Assembly (NCBI GenBank): GCA_000226015.1 | Contig: JH152763.1 | Span: forward strand, 213,430 to 277,429 | DNA: 64,000 nucleotides | Direction: 5' to 3' | Origin: Mnemiopsis leidyi | Lineage: Eukaryota > Ctenophora > Tentaculata > Lobata > Bolinopsidae | In this document: positions 25,501 through 35,034 of the stretch, piece by piece | Layout of the letters: each line of letters starts with the position of its first letter | Numbering within the stretch: position 1 is the first letter of the stretch | Notes under the pieces: generated by a model | Seen by the model: only the letters and a program-made list of their open reading frames with translations | Told to the model about the DNA's origin: nothing | Database searches by the model: none | Translations under genes and position numbers: made by a program

Positions 25501-26618
25501 ACACTTTACTTATTTTGTCTTTTTTGTCCCCTTTCTTGTTCAGTTTCCTTATAAATCACATAGCAACTTAAATTCTGTTTCCAGAACTTCGGAAGCGGAA
25601 ACTCTGATCAGAGATCTTAACCTTGCATGCAGAAACATAAGCAAGAAAATCGTTGTAGCCAATGTTGATGTAAGTTTGAAACCGTTCTTGTCAATTAGAT
25701 TTTCAGTTTTGTAAAATGGCAATTTTTAGGACTGTCATGTCCATAATTGGATTCAATTTGCTTTAATTAACATTTTATCTAGTTCAGTTCATCTCTTCGC
25801 CATAACTCCCCTGTCATTTAATGTTAACTCTTATCTCCAGATTCCCGGATGTAACGGGCAAGAACAACTGCGTATAGACAAAGCATTGGAGGACGAATCT
25901 CAGGCAAGTTTGAGGAGGAAAAGTCGTTTATTTAAAAGATCCAACACGGTGGGACACCTTGACGCTAGCTCCGTGAGGAGTCACCAGAACGGAAAGAGAC
26001 GATTCGTCCTGAAGAATCCGAGCAAGAAAGCGGACGATTTGGACATAAGTGGAGAGAAGCTGAGTTTGGAGGACATGGAATATCTGTTGTTGAGCACTGC
26101 TGATAACGTTTCTACGAAAATCAAAGCTGTTTACAAGTTGATTGCTCTCCGTGCTCTGGAGAACCAATCCAGGTTTGTGTTTCACAATTTTTGGAACTAA
26201 TTTCATTAAATGCTGGTTGATTTGTCCTTCACTGGGATTATGAGTCCGCGGGTATAGATCCTACTTTGACTTTACCAAAGATTGAACATTCACTTACCAA
26301 AGCTTGAACATTCACTTACCAAAGATTGAACATTCACTTACCAAAGATTGAACATTCGCCTACCAAAGGTTGAACATTCACGTACCAAAACTTGCTCAAC
26401 ATAGCTGTACTTGCAGGTCAAGCGTGAAACGTGCGCTGGATTGCACCACAGACATTACAGCCAGCGTCTATCCTTACTTCACCTTCACTACTCATACTTC
26501 CAAAGAGAGGGAATCTGCCTTCAGGACTCTGAAAACGTTTCTTATCAGCAACATATCGGACAGCAAGGATGTCTTGTTTGGCGATGTATACGAGCTATGG
26601 AACAGGAGACATTCCTGA
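16590..26618 (+). CDS. GAS2-type calponin-homology domain protein, nine exons
   Basis: Exons 16590-16745, 16904-17018, 17906-18065, 18727-18809, 19082-19148, 25367-25477, 25585-25669, 25841-26172 and 26417-26618 join with matching phases into 436 codons. Exons 1-4 encode a CH domain: ITDWINDLLDLR, LTESLQDGVILCQL, then CRPESIQARDNVSSF, SLWCMLYEVPPVLILSADD and SLLLYLVRK. This matches GAS2 and GAS2-like proteins (WLN..L, DGVLLCQL, FFARDN..NF..WC, L.LLE.AR), which bind actin. The C-terminal half is low-complexity and basic, then helical (SLEDMEYLLLSTADNVSTKI). I see no GAR microtubule-binding domain, so this is not a standard GAS2 protein. The join of exon 5 to exon 6 across a 6.2 kb intron rests only on phase agreement. 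The 25.4-26.6 kb exons could be a separate gene starting at the ATG at 25374. A crystallin gene is nested in that intron. Exon 2 ends in a tandem splice-donor array. Confidence 0.72.
16974..17180 (+). repeat. 54-bp tandem repeat carrying repeated splice donors in the CH-domain gene
   Basis: Four copies of a 54-bp (18-codon) unit encoding ARLAGAPSPPPPGKVPST begin inside exon 2 of the CH-domain gene. The first three copies each contain the same CCCCCAG|GTAAAG donor (GT at 17019, 17073 and 17127). The fourth has a weaker CCCCAG|GTCGAAG. As the period is a multiple of three and the frame stays open, splicing at donor 1, 2 or 3 leaves the downstream phase unchanged. Confidence 0.9.
19547..19637. 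repeat. 16-bp tandem repeat TAACAGTTACTGTGTC
   Basis: Five to six near-perfect copies within intron 5 of the CH-domain gene. The unit is partly self-complementary (AACAGTTACTGT). Confidence 0.88.
20272..21555 (+). CDS. Secreted beta-gamma-crystallin protein with a possible aerolysin-like C-terminal domain, intronless
   Basis: A single-exon 427-residue protein with a signal peptide (MLFLLIFLSSPGLG, cleavage near residue 16-18). Residues 20-190 form two beta-gamma-crystallin domains, each of two Greek-key motifs (TLTIYEHANQRGKSL, WELYTDANYGGERMAV, LVVYEYPRSQGDKRVFY, WELYEHKDFQGKREVV). Every motif carries the calcium-clamp signature [N/D][N/D]xx[S/T]S: DNKISS 53-58, NDKYSS 92-97, NDVISS 140-145 and NNRASS 179-184. 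Residues 190-400 are beta-rich. A serine-rich stretch (WSKSSSVEVETSEKL to SVQYKLPGAAIIFQSVDRY) recalls the two long strands flanking the insertion loop of aerolysin-fold proteins. The same pairing occurs in amphibian beta-gamma-CAT and EDSP-type proteins. The crystallin part is clear; the aerolysin part is a weak structural guess. It may be a secreted defence or epithelial protein. The gene lies in intron 5 of the CH-domain gene, same strand, with no introns and no internal stops. Confidence 0.88.
   Translation: MLFLLIFLSSPGLGVESRSSTLTIYEHANQRGKSLDIHKPEPSFYNLGGWNWDNKISSVLAEGGSWELYTDANYGGERMAVPRGQAINVKHNDKYSSARPTCNYFKDPDTAKLVVYEYPRSQGDKRVFYEEYRYLGSDWNDVISSFYAEKGDWELYEHKDFQGKREVVLEGQSRDLKINNRASSLRPLCETYKMTCRLQKVATLSKGPLDFRPQYEATEIIGSQDGGSCTGDGISTLSLHDVDRVEEYAELTIDFESTDGIINWSKSSSVEVETSEKLLGSGSPRSATFSQVEGSHVLRYSRLRSFSSENENSVPHSVQYKLPGAAIIFQSVDRYAVDSDSLSVKLYLDCPDGTKPTKESTSRVRAVRYQSAHAWFLTGEFSEFDCTRDMTLPDCVRAVRERYFDEKEEINAAFRECFTQEKGVADM
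21556..25366. other. Non-coding remainder of the large intron of the CH-domain gene
   Basis: No further exon with matching phase was found between the crystallin stop codon and the exon at 25367. It contains a poly-C run near 22555, the minisatellite at 23757-23913, and AT-rich sequence without clear motifs. Confidence 0.5.
23757..23913. repeat. Minisatellite with CCAGAAAATGTGGAAC core
   Basis: Six or seven copies of a 20-24 bp unit alternate between endings in CAACCATT and TGTT, giving a higher-order period near 45 bp. It lies in the intron. Open frames across it on both strands are repeat artefacts. Confidence 0.85.
26271..26399. repeat. 22-bp tandem repeat next to the last splice acceptor of the CH-domain gene
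   Basis: Five full copies plus a degenerate sixth of a unit with core ACCAAAGATTGAACATTC, ending 17 bases before the acceptor of the final exon (26417). The array therefore occupies the region where the branch point would lie. Confidence 0.88.
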
Positions 26619-26793
26619 TATACGAAATATCTTGTTTCGATGTGAGACTTAGCGTAGATGAAGTTTTGTTTGTTTTCGGTAATTTTGATGTACTGCTGAT
26701 GTTTTTGATCATCTGATTTTATGTTTTTGCTCAGTAAGCAACAGTATGAGTACCCACCCTTATTGATCTATTTGATCAATCCATGTCGAAGTC

Positions 26794-26799
26794 AATAAA
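26794..26799 (+). terminator. AATAAA polyadenylation signal of the CH-domain gene
   Basis: It is a consensus hexamer 175 bases after the stop codon at 26616-26618, and a plausible end for the transcript. Confidence 0.5.
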
Positions 26800-27639
26800 A
26801 ACAAACTTTATTCATGAATGACACTATGAATCGAATTTGAATTTTTGTTAACTGATATTTGACCTGCATACAAAAGAAACTGGATTTTAAACTTAGTGTT
26901 TTCAGCTTTAAATACATAAAACGAAAACACTTTTATGAACTGAGAGCTGATATGTTAATTATTGAAGTGAAATTTTAGTTTGATGTTCATGTGATTAAAG
27001 TTAAAGTTATTCGTGTTCTTGAGACGACCAGCAATAACAGATAGTAAAATACTAAGTGCTTTTAAATCTTTAAATTGAACTGCGTTTTATGTCTACTGTC
27101 TAATTCTAGGTTAGACGTAAATTAGAGTTGATCAATATATAATGTGTTTTGAAATGTAATTCCGGTAGTTAAATCATTAGTAGTTTGTTCAAAAAGGCAT
27201 AATTCTGAAGTTGTATGACTGTGAGTATGATGGACGTTACCTGTGGGGATTTAACACAAATTTGATATGACTTGTTAATGTTACAGCGATTGACCGACGA
27301 CAAATGAGAAGTTCTAAGTTGAATACGACCAAATAATATCTCGAGAAAGTACGCTGTCTTGTGTCAACAAATTTTCTACTCCTTCCCCACGAGAAACGTT
27401 AAGTTATTGTCTTAAATATAAGAATAACCATGAAATGTGTAGAATGTGTAGTCTTACCGCGCTAGGTTATTATAGATAATGATAAAAATGCAGACGATTT
27501 CTTTGTAGTTGTACATATATGCGTGATGTGTGAGATTTATTAAATAATTCAATTAAATAATTCAAATCGTAGCTTTCAATTCTCAAGCCCCATATTCTGG
27601 AGTTTCTGGTATTGATTATTGACATTGGTCATTATCAAC

Positions 27640-29055
27640 AATGTCTAATGGGGGGAATGCCGGATCGCAGGAATGGGTTATGATATGGCTTGTGGCACTA
27701 GCACAATGCAGTAGTTACCGGGCGCAGCGTGGCTCTCTCTACGTTTCCCAAACTCAAAGCAAACAAAGACTGAGGTCCCCAGGCAATGTAGTAGTACATA
27801 AGACAACTTTTTATTCCGGATTGTTGTCTGATCGCTGATGCTGTTAGACATTACTTCGATTGCAGTTGCACATAAGAGGCCTTGAGAATTAGATTTAAGC
27901 TTACAGTTGACGAGATCAGACTCCGACTTTACCGCGGGCGCTGCGTGGCGTTCTCTATCCGCTACGGTCCCCTCTGATCAGATCTTGTCGCCGGGATATC
28001 CGACTCTCGCAGCTCAAAGCTGAAAGTTTCGTTAGAACGATTTGACGTTAGACGGATAAAATCTCGTCAAGAATTATAGAAGTAGAACTAGAAGTAGACA
28101 TTGTATCAGGCCCGCAGTGGCTTGTACGACAGCGCTCACCCTCCTGTCATTTTATTTCCATCTATCTATTCGCTTCGAATGAGGGTCGGACAAAGTCAGA
28201 CCAGCGGCAGCCCTATTATAGCGCTGGCCAGCGCGACCGGGGAAATGTTTAATTTTCAATAGAAATTTTTCGAATTTGGAAATGGGCCTGGCTCTGGCTC
28301 AGGCTAGGGCGAGATCGTTTCGTTTCGTTAGAAGATAAAAATTTTAGAACTGTAGCAAGTTGTACGGCAGCGCGCACCCTCCTGACCCTGTCATTTTATT
28401 TTTATTCCCAATGTAATGAGCAATGAGGGTCGGACAAAGTCAGGCAATGTCGCAAGTAGACTGTAAGTAGACGGATATAATTTCGTCAACCTCAAACCTA
28501 CATGTACAAGTACGACATTTATTTGTTATTGTCGCGGTGATACCCGACTCTTTGACGAGATTATATCCGTCTACCGTTCTAAAATCTAACGAAACGATAG
28601 CTTTGAGAGTCGGGCATCACCGCGACAACCGCAAACCGACTCTCGCAGTGTAGCTCAGATCAAAGCTGAACGATCGTTAAAACAGTAACTTATAAGTTTG
28701 GTCATTGATTGATCACGTGATTTTGCGTCCAACTTGTACCGTGTACGGCAGCGCACAGTTGACGAGATGATATCCGTTTAACGTTCTACTTCTAACGAAA
28801 CGTTAGGAGAGTAGCAGCCGTAAACTGCGAGCTGCGCGCGGGTCGGATAATACCTCGACAAGCGCACAGCCGCACAACCTCCCGACATTTTATTTGCTTC
28901 GAATGAGTTGACGAGATGGTATCCGCAAGCTGCGAGCCGCGCGCGAGTCGGGTATTGGTAACATCTTTGTCGAGGTGTTACCCGACCCGCGCGCGGCTCG
29001 CATCAACGGGCGATGCGCGTCTAGAATTTCTTCGCCAGGCCAGAAATGCGCGATA
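27640..29055. repeat. Cluster of nested palindromic dispersed repeats
   Basis: Two motif families recur here. One is TTGACGAGATnATATCCGTY, near 27908, 28555, 28766 and 28910, and in inverse near 28060 and 28458. The other is GCAGCGCGCACCCTCCTG followed by TTCGAATGAGGGTCGGAC, near 28130-28195 and 28370-28440, with a partial copy after 28745. Copies face each other to form long inverted repeats, for example GTCGCGGTGATACCCGAC at 28530 against its complement ending near 28627. GC content jumps compared with the flanks. Related pieces lie at 38330 and 44970-45660. The family is unknown to me; it resembles foldback or MITE-type DNA without coding capacity. Confidence 0.8.
28932..29001. repeat. 70-bp GC-rich hairpin
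   Basis: The sequence GCGAGCCGCGCGCG at 28932 pairs with CGCGCGCGGCTCGC ending at 29001. The stem continues through GTCGGGTA/TACCCGAC around a short loop. It lies next to the assembly gap at 29056, probably because such DNA is hard to read. Confidence 0.85.
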
Positions 29056-29462
29056 NNNNNNNNNNNNNNNNNNNNNNNNNNNNNNNNNNNNNNNNNNNNN
29101 NNNNNNNNNNNNNNNNNNNNNNNNNNNNNNNNNNNNNNNNNNNNNNNNNNNNNNNNNNNNNNNNNNNNNNNNNNNNNNNNNNNNNNNNNNNNNNNNNNNN
29201 NNNNNNNNNNNNNNNNNNNNNNNNNNNNNNNNNNNNNNNNNNNNNNNNNNNNNNNNNNNNNNNNNNNNNNNNNNNNNNNNNNNNNNNNNNNNNNNNNNNN
29301 NNNNNNNNNNNNNNNNNNNNNNNNNNNNNNNNNNNNNNNNNNNNNNNNNNNNNNNNNNNNNNNNNNNNNNNNNNNNNNNNNNNNNNNNNNNNNNNNNNNN
29401 NNNNNNNNNNNNNNNNNNNNNNNNNNNNNNNNNNNNNNNNNNNNNNNNNNNNNNNNNNNNNN
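29056..29462. other. Assembly gap (Ns)
   Basis: A run of 407 unknown bases flanked by GC-rich palindromic repeat sequence on both sides. The open frames drawn across it are meaningless. Confidence 0.99.
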
Positions 29463-30156
29463 GCGCGCTGCCGTACAATCTGTCTCTCTCTCTTTCTCTT
29501 TCTTCGCCGCGTGGAGCCAGGCCAGGTTATACTTATCATATAGAATAAGATAAGGAATAAGTTAAAATAGCTTCCTAAATTCAAAACAATTACATAAAAT
29601 TGAATGTTGAATAATATTAATACTATGTATTTGTAATTGTATTTGTGAGTTACACTTACAACAAAATAATAAATATAAAATTAAATATGTTTAGTTTCAC
29701 TGCGTTACACGTACTACTGCATGCTTTTGGAGCCAATCAAAATATTACGATCACCAAAAAGCTAATTAATACTAATAGTTAACAGTTAAAAGCTTGAAGT
29801 TCAAGTAACAGTTTTATAGTTAGACTTAGACCCAAGAAATCACAAGATTTGATGCTTTTTACCCATTAACTCCAAGTTAAATCTGTGAAATTATGCGAGC
29901 TGATACTAAAATTTGATTGTTCATTAGTTCCCATAACTGTACCAACAGAAAATTTAAATCCAAGAGGGTTAATCAGCACAAGAAAATGCATTAGCAATAG
30001 TTATGATCTGAATACAGGGATGTGAACATCTTGAACGATATCCTGATGACGACTTGTAAAGAAGAGTTTTTAAAGAAAATAAACTCTGAGTTTTCTCTCA
30101 ATCTCTGGAGCAGCAAAAATTGTAGATGACTTCCCAAGAGACAAAGGAGGCTTGTC

Positions 30157-32864
30157 TTAAGCACCAACGTGAACTTCCTGAAAAAGTAACAAAATTAAAA
30201 ACAATTGTACACACAACCGATTTCCTGATAGCGATCAAGAAAACATTTGATAAAATCTACAATTCCTAATCCTGGAATGGTCTGTGATCTGGATGACATA
30301 TGCACCCGGTGGCAGCTCACAGCTGAATATCTTACATGATCAACATGGTTTTGTTCTTCGTCCTTGTTTTTCAGTTCCTGAAACTCCGGCTCATCATTGT
30401 CAGAAGGACAGGAAGAACCGGAAAGTCTTTCGATCACCGCACATCCTACTGCGTCTCCTGAGACGTGTTTAGTCTAGTTAGAAACAGTTCCTTGTTTCAC
30501 ATGATACTGATATGAAATGTGCGACGCATATTCTCGTTTTCTTACAGTTTTAACAAAGGCGAAAGTCACAAGAAGAAGGTTCGTTACCACTTACCCACGA
30601 TGTTAGTCATGGTTCTGAACCTATCCAGGAGCCAGTCGATAGTAAGTATAAGTGCGATGTGCTCAGTACCCAGGTCCACAGCGTTGAGCACCATCACCAA
30701 GGTAACTAGACCCGCACTAGGGATGCCAGCTGCCCCGATAGCCGCCACTGTGGCTGTAAGCGCCGTTATCACAATCTCCGGGTTTGTCAGTTGGCGGTCG
30801 TTTAATTGGGCGATAAACAGACAGGCTACAGCTTCGTACAGGGCCGTTCCTGAGGAGAGGAGAAATCTAGAATGAAGCTGACAATTTCAGTCCCGCAATC
30901 AATTATTGGTTTCCGTCTCATTGCTCAACAGCCGTTAAAGATCAATTTTAAAAGTAATCAAAAACACTTACTCATTACTAGGTGTAAGGAAAGAAGAAAA
31001 CTAACCGTCCATATTGATTGTAGCCCCCACTGGTACGATAAAGTCGACTACGTCTGCTGAGACACCGGCACGTTTTGTACACTTCATCGTTAGAGGAATT
31101 GTTACAGTAGAGGAGGCCGTTCCTGAGGGTTTATTTTCCAAATTCTTATCACATAAATACTGGTCAGCCAATGCATCTAGGATCCATAAGTTTTATTCTT
31201 AGTGGAATTAAACAATTTCATACGAAACTAACCGAAAGCAGTAGCCATGGCGGGTAAAAGAGCCCTGTAGTAAGGAAGTGGGTTCCTCTTAGCAAGTAGA
31301 AGCAGAATTAGGGGCAGGACTACGAAGAAGTGAATAGCCAGGCCGACCAGCACCGTCACAATGTACAGTAGTATCTCTTTAGCGTACTCTCCGATATCAG
31401 ATACAGTGTACTCTGCCATCACCAGGAACATGATTCCAATGGGAGAGTACCTGAATATGTGTAACATTTGATCGGGATCTTATTTAAAACCTTCACTCAA
31501 TCCTAGAAAGCGTTAGAGCTGTATTGATTACATGACTTGTCTCATCATGTGTTGTTCAGGCCTTAGACTTAAAATATGATTGCCTTGATCTTATATCTTA
31601 TATCCCAGACCTATAATCGTAGTACTGGCTACGACAAAACTCTTGAACTCACCACAAAACAACTCTTGTAAGCTTGTTGATGATGACGTTGAGCGACTTA
31701 CAGAAATCCAGGAACGGTTCACACTCTTCTCGGTTAGCCATTATAATAACACCAAACGCAATCGAGATGCTGAAACGAATTATGTAAACTGAAAACTGGA
31801 CAGAACTTCGGCTGTGACAAAGAAATAAAAAACAAGGAAACGGGAAATCTTTCAGACTACCTAACATGGCTGTTTTAAGATAGCACGTATAGAGGTCGCC
31901 AATGATGACAGTAAAATTCGATTGAACTTGTTGCCAAAACAAAACAAACATACAAGATAATCCCGAGCATGTTCATTCCCTCGACCGGCTCCTCAAACAC
32001 AACATTGTCCTCGTAAACAGTCCGGTATTTCATGTGACTCATTGCCACCATGTTAGCCGGGATCAGGTTCTTTATCATGTCACCGATAAAGTCGAGAACT
32101 GTTGTGTTACTGACATCGATATCCTCTCCCTGACTCCTTTGTGCTTCTGGAGTTCCTCCTGGACTTATAGCCCACACCAGGATCAGTCCTGTATATAACC
32201 TAATTAGTTTTATAATTGTAGGTGGAATCAACTGTAGTTGTAGTTGAACTACCGCTTGTTTAACGAGAAGAATTTGAGAAGATTAACGAGCATTTCTAAC
32301 ATCATATCAGGGATATGCAACTCCCTACTAACCAATAATAGCTGCGAAGAGGGTGGTAGAAAGATAGTAGAGAATAGCGAGACCAGCCTGGCGGTTAAAC
32401 TTGCTCCTCTTGTTTCCAGCTAGACCCAGAATGAGACTTGTCATGACCAGGGGTAGGACCAGCATGTGTAGACCCCGGAGTAGCAGGTCCCCGGGAATCC
32501 TGGGTGGAGGAGATAGATAAGAATGTTAATTAATAATTAATTAATAATTATAGACTACTTATACCGCTCATTCTTGAGTAACCCAAGAAATCAGATATTT
32601 AACCAGGATTTGATAATGTAAGTTTGAGCTAGATGTATGTCAAAGTGCAAATCACTCAAATAGGTGATATGAAGTGAAAATTATAAAAGAAAGTAAATAA
32701 CTTTACCTTAGCCCCTTTACAAGCTCGTCAGATGGTTTAGGTTCTTCCTCGCTGCCGCTTCTGATCAGGACTCCACAAACAATGCCCACGATAACTCCAG
32801 CTATCGTGAGAATGGAGAGAAGGTTCTCTAACAACCGGCGTTTTATCGTTCCTCCTCCGACCAT
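30157..32864 (-). CDS. SLC1-family excitatory amino acid (glutamate/aspartate) transporter, nine exons
   Basis: Exons 32864-32707, 32499-32333, 32188-31954, 31769-31653, 31450-31233, 31122-31006, 30849-30595, 30457-30336 and 30177-30157 join in perfect phase to 469 codons. SLC1 carriers move glutamate or aspartate with sodium and protons and counter-transport potassium, as trimers in the plasma membrane. Visible signatures are TM1 ([20 protein letters not shown]), [19 protein letters not shown], the HP1 region [15 protein letters not shown], the TM7 motif [17 protein letters not shown], the HP2 loop [15 protein letters not shown] and the TM8 sequence [12 protein letters not shown]. The D and second R in DRFRT correspond to the residues that select acidic substrates in EAATs; neutral carriers (ASCT) lack that R. 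The ATG at 32864 is preferred for its strong context (ATAATGG); an upstream in-frame ATG at 32909 would add a hydrophobic leader. The protein is short beside human EAATs (about 520). The last two exons, with an acidic tail ending EVHVGA, are less certain: without splicing at 30336 the frame runs on to 30195. Confidence 0.95.
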
Positions 32865-33083
32865 TATTCCTTTATTGACTGCTAGCAATAGGTGAAGGAT
32901 TTTTAGCATGAAATATTGAAATAAGAGCAATTTGATTAAGGAATATGACTCATATTATGAACCATATTTTGCACAGCTAGTTTAATGAATAGTGTTATAC
33001 TTTAATTTCGGGTAGGATAAGTAAGATAATTGTTCAAGGATGACGGAAAAATTAACATAATCTAAAACTGAATCTTACAACTA

Positions 33084-33184
33084 CAGTAAAACCTCTATTT
33101 ACCGGGCCTCGCGGGGGAAAGAGAGAAGGCCCGGTAAATCGAGGGACACGGTAAATAAAGGCACGGTAAATCGAGGTTTTACTG
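33084..33184. mobile_element. 101-bp MITE-like element with pogo/Tigger-type ends
   Basis: It starts CAGTAAAACCTCTATTTACC and ends with the near-complement GGTAAATCGAGGTTTTACTG, giving about 25-bp terminal inverted repeats with few mismatches. The interior GGCCCGGTAAATCGAGG repeats the end sequence, so the whole folds into a hairpin. CAGT termini and a TA just before the left end fit the Tc1/mariner pogo group. The right flank reads AA rather than TA, so the target duplication is imperfect. There is no coding capacity; any mobility would depend on a transposase elsewhere. Confidence 0.7.
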
Positions 33185-34790
33185 AACAATGCTTTAAAAT
33201 AGCAAAACCTTCAGTATCTTACAAAAAATGTACAAGGAGTATATAATTTTCCGAGAACTTTGTCTATTTTCTGGTGGTTTAATGAGCGGAAGAGATGTGT
33301 CCTCACTCCTCTACGTTAACGACGTAAGAATCGCACTTTAGAAAAATCCACGGAGGTCCATAGCGATCTGCATAGCCATAACCAATTGTAAAACGAGCCG
33401 AGTCCCAACTAAAGAACTAAAACAGTCAACATCTTGGAGGTGGATGGTCCCCGAAGCCCTGATAATCTAACTTTACAATTTCTTCAGCAGGACTTAGTGA
33501 CGGCTACTCGCCTTACTGCGTAACTGTATGCAACAACAGTAATGCAACGCGCCTGACTAATAATTATACTTTCAACACCGTGAGGACATGACACAAATTA
33601 GCAGAAAATCGGACTCCATTAGCATTACCTTGAGGTTATTGAAGTTAAACACTACGCCAGCTGTTCACACAGCGCAGCTGCAATATTAGTTTAGAGGTGC
33701 TCGGAAAATTTGAGTAAGAGCCAAGTATATGAGCATATTATCATGGGAGTTTGATGTTGAAAGGTACATCGGTTTGTAGATCTGGTCCAGATATATTAAG
33801 TTGTGAAGTGTGGATCAAGCATTACAGAAAAAGAATTCAAAGTAAAGGTAAAAGTAGACCAGTGAATCGTCAGTGAAGAACACTGTATGATTGTAGATCT
33901 GGGAAAGAGAGAGAGAGACAGGGTTTACATGTGGTACTACATGTGGTACTATATTATAGTAGACAGTGTTACTACAGTACCCGACAGCTGGGTAGTTAGA
34001 CGGCGGGAGAATGGCTGTACAACAGTACAACCGAGGTGTTCGGTTTCACAACAACGTGAGTCGGGGCGCAGGTTCCGTCTTTGTTAGGTTTAAAGAAATC
34101 ACATGGCTGAACTGCCAGGTTAGCACCCTAAAGGTGTTAGGGAGGGACTAAGGAGGAGCTAGAATAGAGCGGGCACTACCGCTTTAAACGGTCCATTAAG
34201 TTTTACAAAGCCAATATTCAGTGCATGAAACTTTATTTAACATCTACCTACTTTTCTGAGCGATAGAAAGTTACCTCCTAGGATGTAATTCAACGAGCTG
34301 TGGTTATTTTGAGAAAGGAAAATAGCTACATTAATGCGAAATGCTCTAAATATAGTTATACAATCATAGCAAGGTAAACTTTACTCTAAAACGCAGATTC
34401 ACTATGTCCTCACATGCTTCGTTACTGATCACTCAATAATGTATTATCGATGGTTGCCTCGCTCAATTTTTAACAAATTTTCAGTCATCAAAAACATCGA
34501 AACAAAATTCGAATGATTACAACCAAGGCATCATCAGAATTTTTGCAGCCACTGCTATTTATAAAGATAAAATGCGATTCACAATTCGATGCTTGATACA
34601 AGGGAGCCTTGATCTGGAAGAGATCCAAAAATTTATAGTATCGAACACAAGTAGGTACAGTCGAGATGAAAGGTCAGACGAGTTAAAGTAGATAGCTCAC
34701 TCAAGGTTTCTCCCCCATTTGGTAGAGAGCCAGGGCAGACGAGCAGCAATTTGGCGGGAAATCAAGCTGTATCCTTCACGCGACTTCTGG

Positions 34791-35034
34791 GTCACGTGAC
34801 TGCCGCTAATTCCGAGAATAAGTCACGTGACGGGGGATAGACTGCAAAACGTTGGGGGTGTATCAAGTAATGGGTACTATATTATAGCAGATGCTGAAGA
34901 CTCTATTAGTGTTTCCGTGTAGATCTACAGTCTGTGTCACGTGACAGTCTGTGTCACGTGACAGTCCGTGTCACGTGACAGTCCGTGTCACGTGACAGTC
35001 CGTTTCACGTGACAGTCTGTATCACGTGACAGTC
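34791..35034. promoter_or_regulatory. Array of eight TCACGTGA (CLEAR/E-box) palindromes
   Basis: Six tandem copies of a 17-bp unit (ACAGTCTGTGTCACGTG) occupy 34927-35028, followed by a partial seventh. Two further isolated copies sit at 34791 and 34822. Seven of the eight keep GTCACGTGAC or differ from it at one flanking base. This decamer is the CLEAR site bound by MITF/TFE bHLH-zip factors and also suits USF or MAX. The unit boundaries vary (C/T at position 7, G/T/A before TCACGTGA) while the 8-bp core is invariant, which hints at selection. It lies about 2 kb upstream of the SLC1 start codon. Whether it controls that gene is inference. Confidence 0.6.

Noticed and set aside
27641-27838. 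65-codon frame
   Set aside because: It overlaps the dispersed repeat family and has no domain.
28916-29584. Open frames spanning the second run of Ns
   Set aside because: They exist only because unknown bases hide stops; the flanks are repeat DNA.
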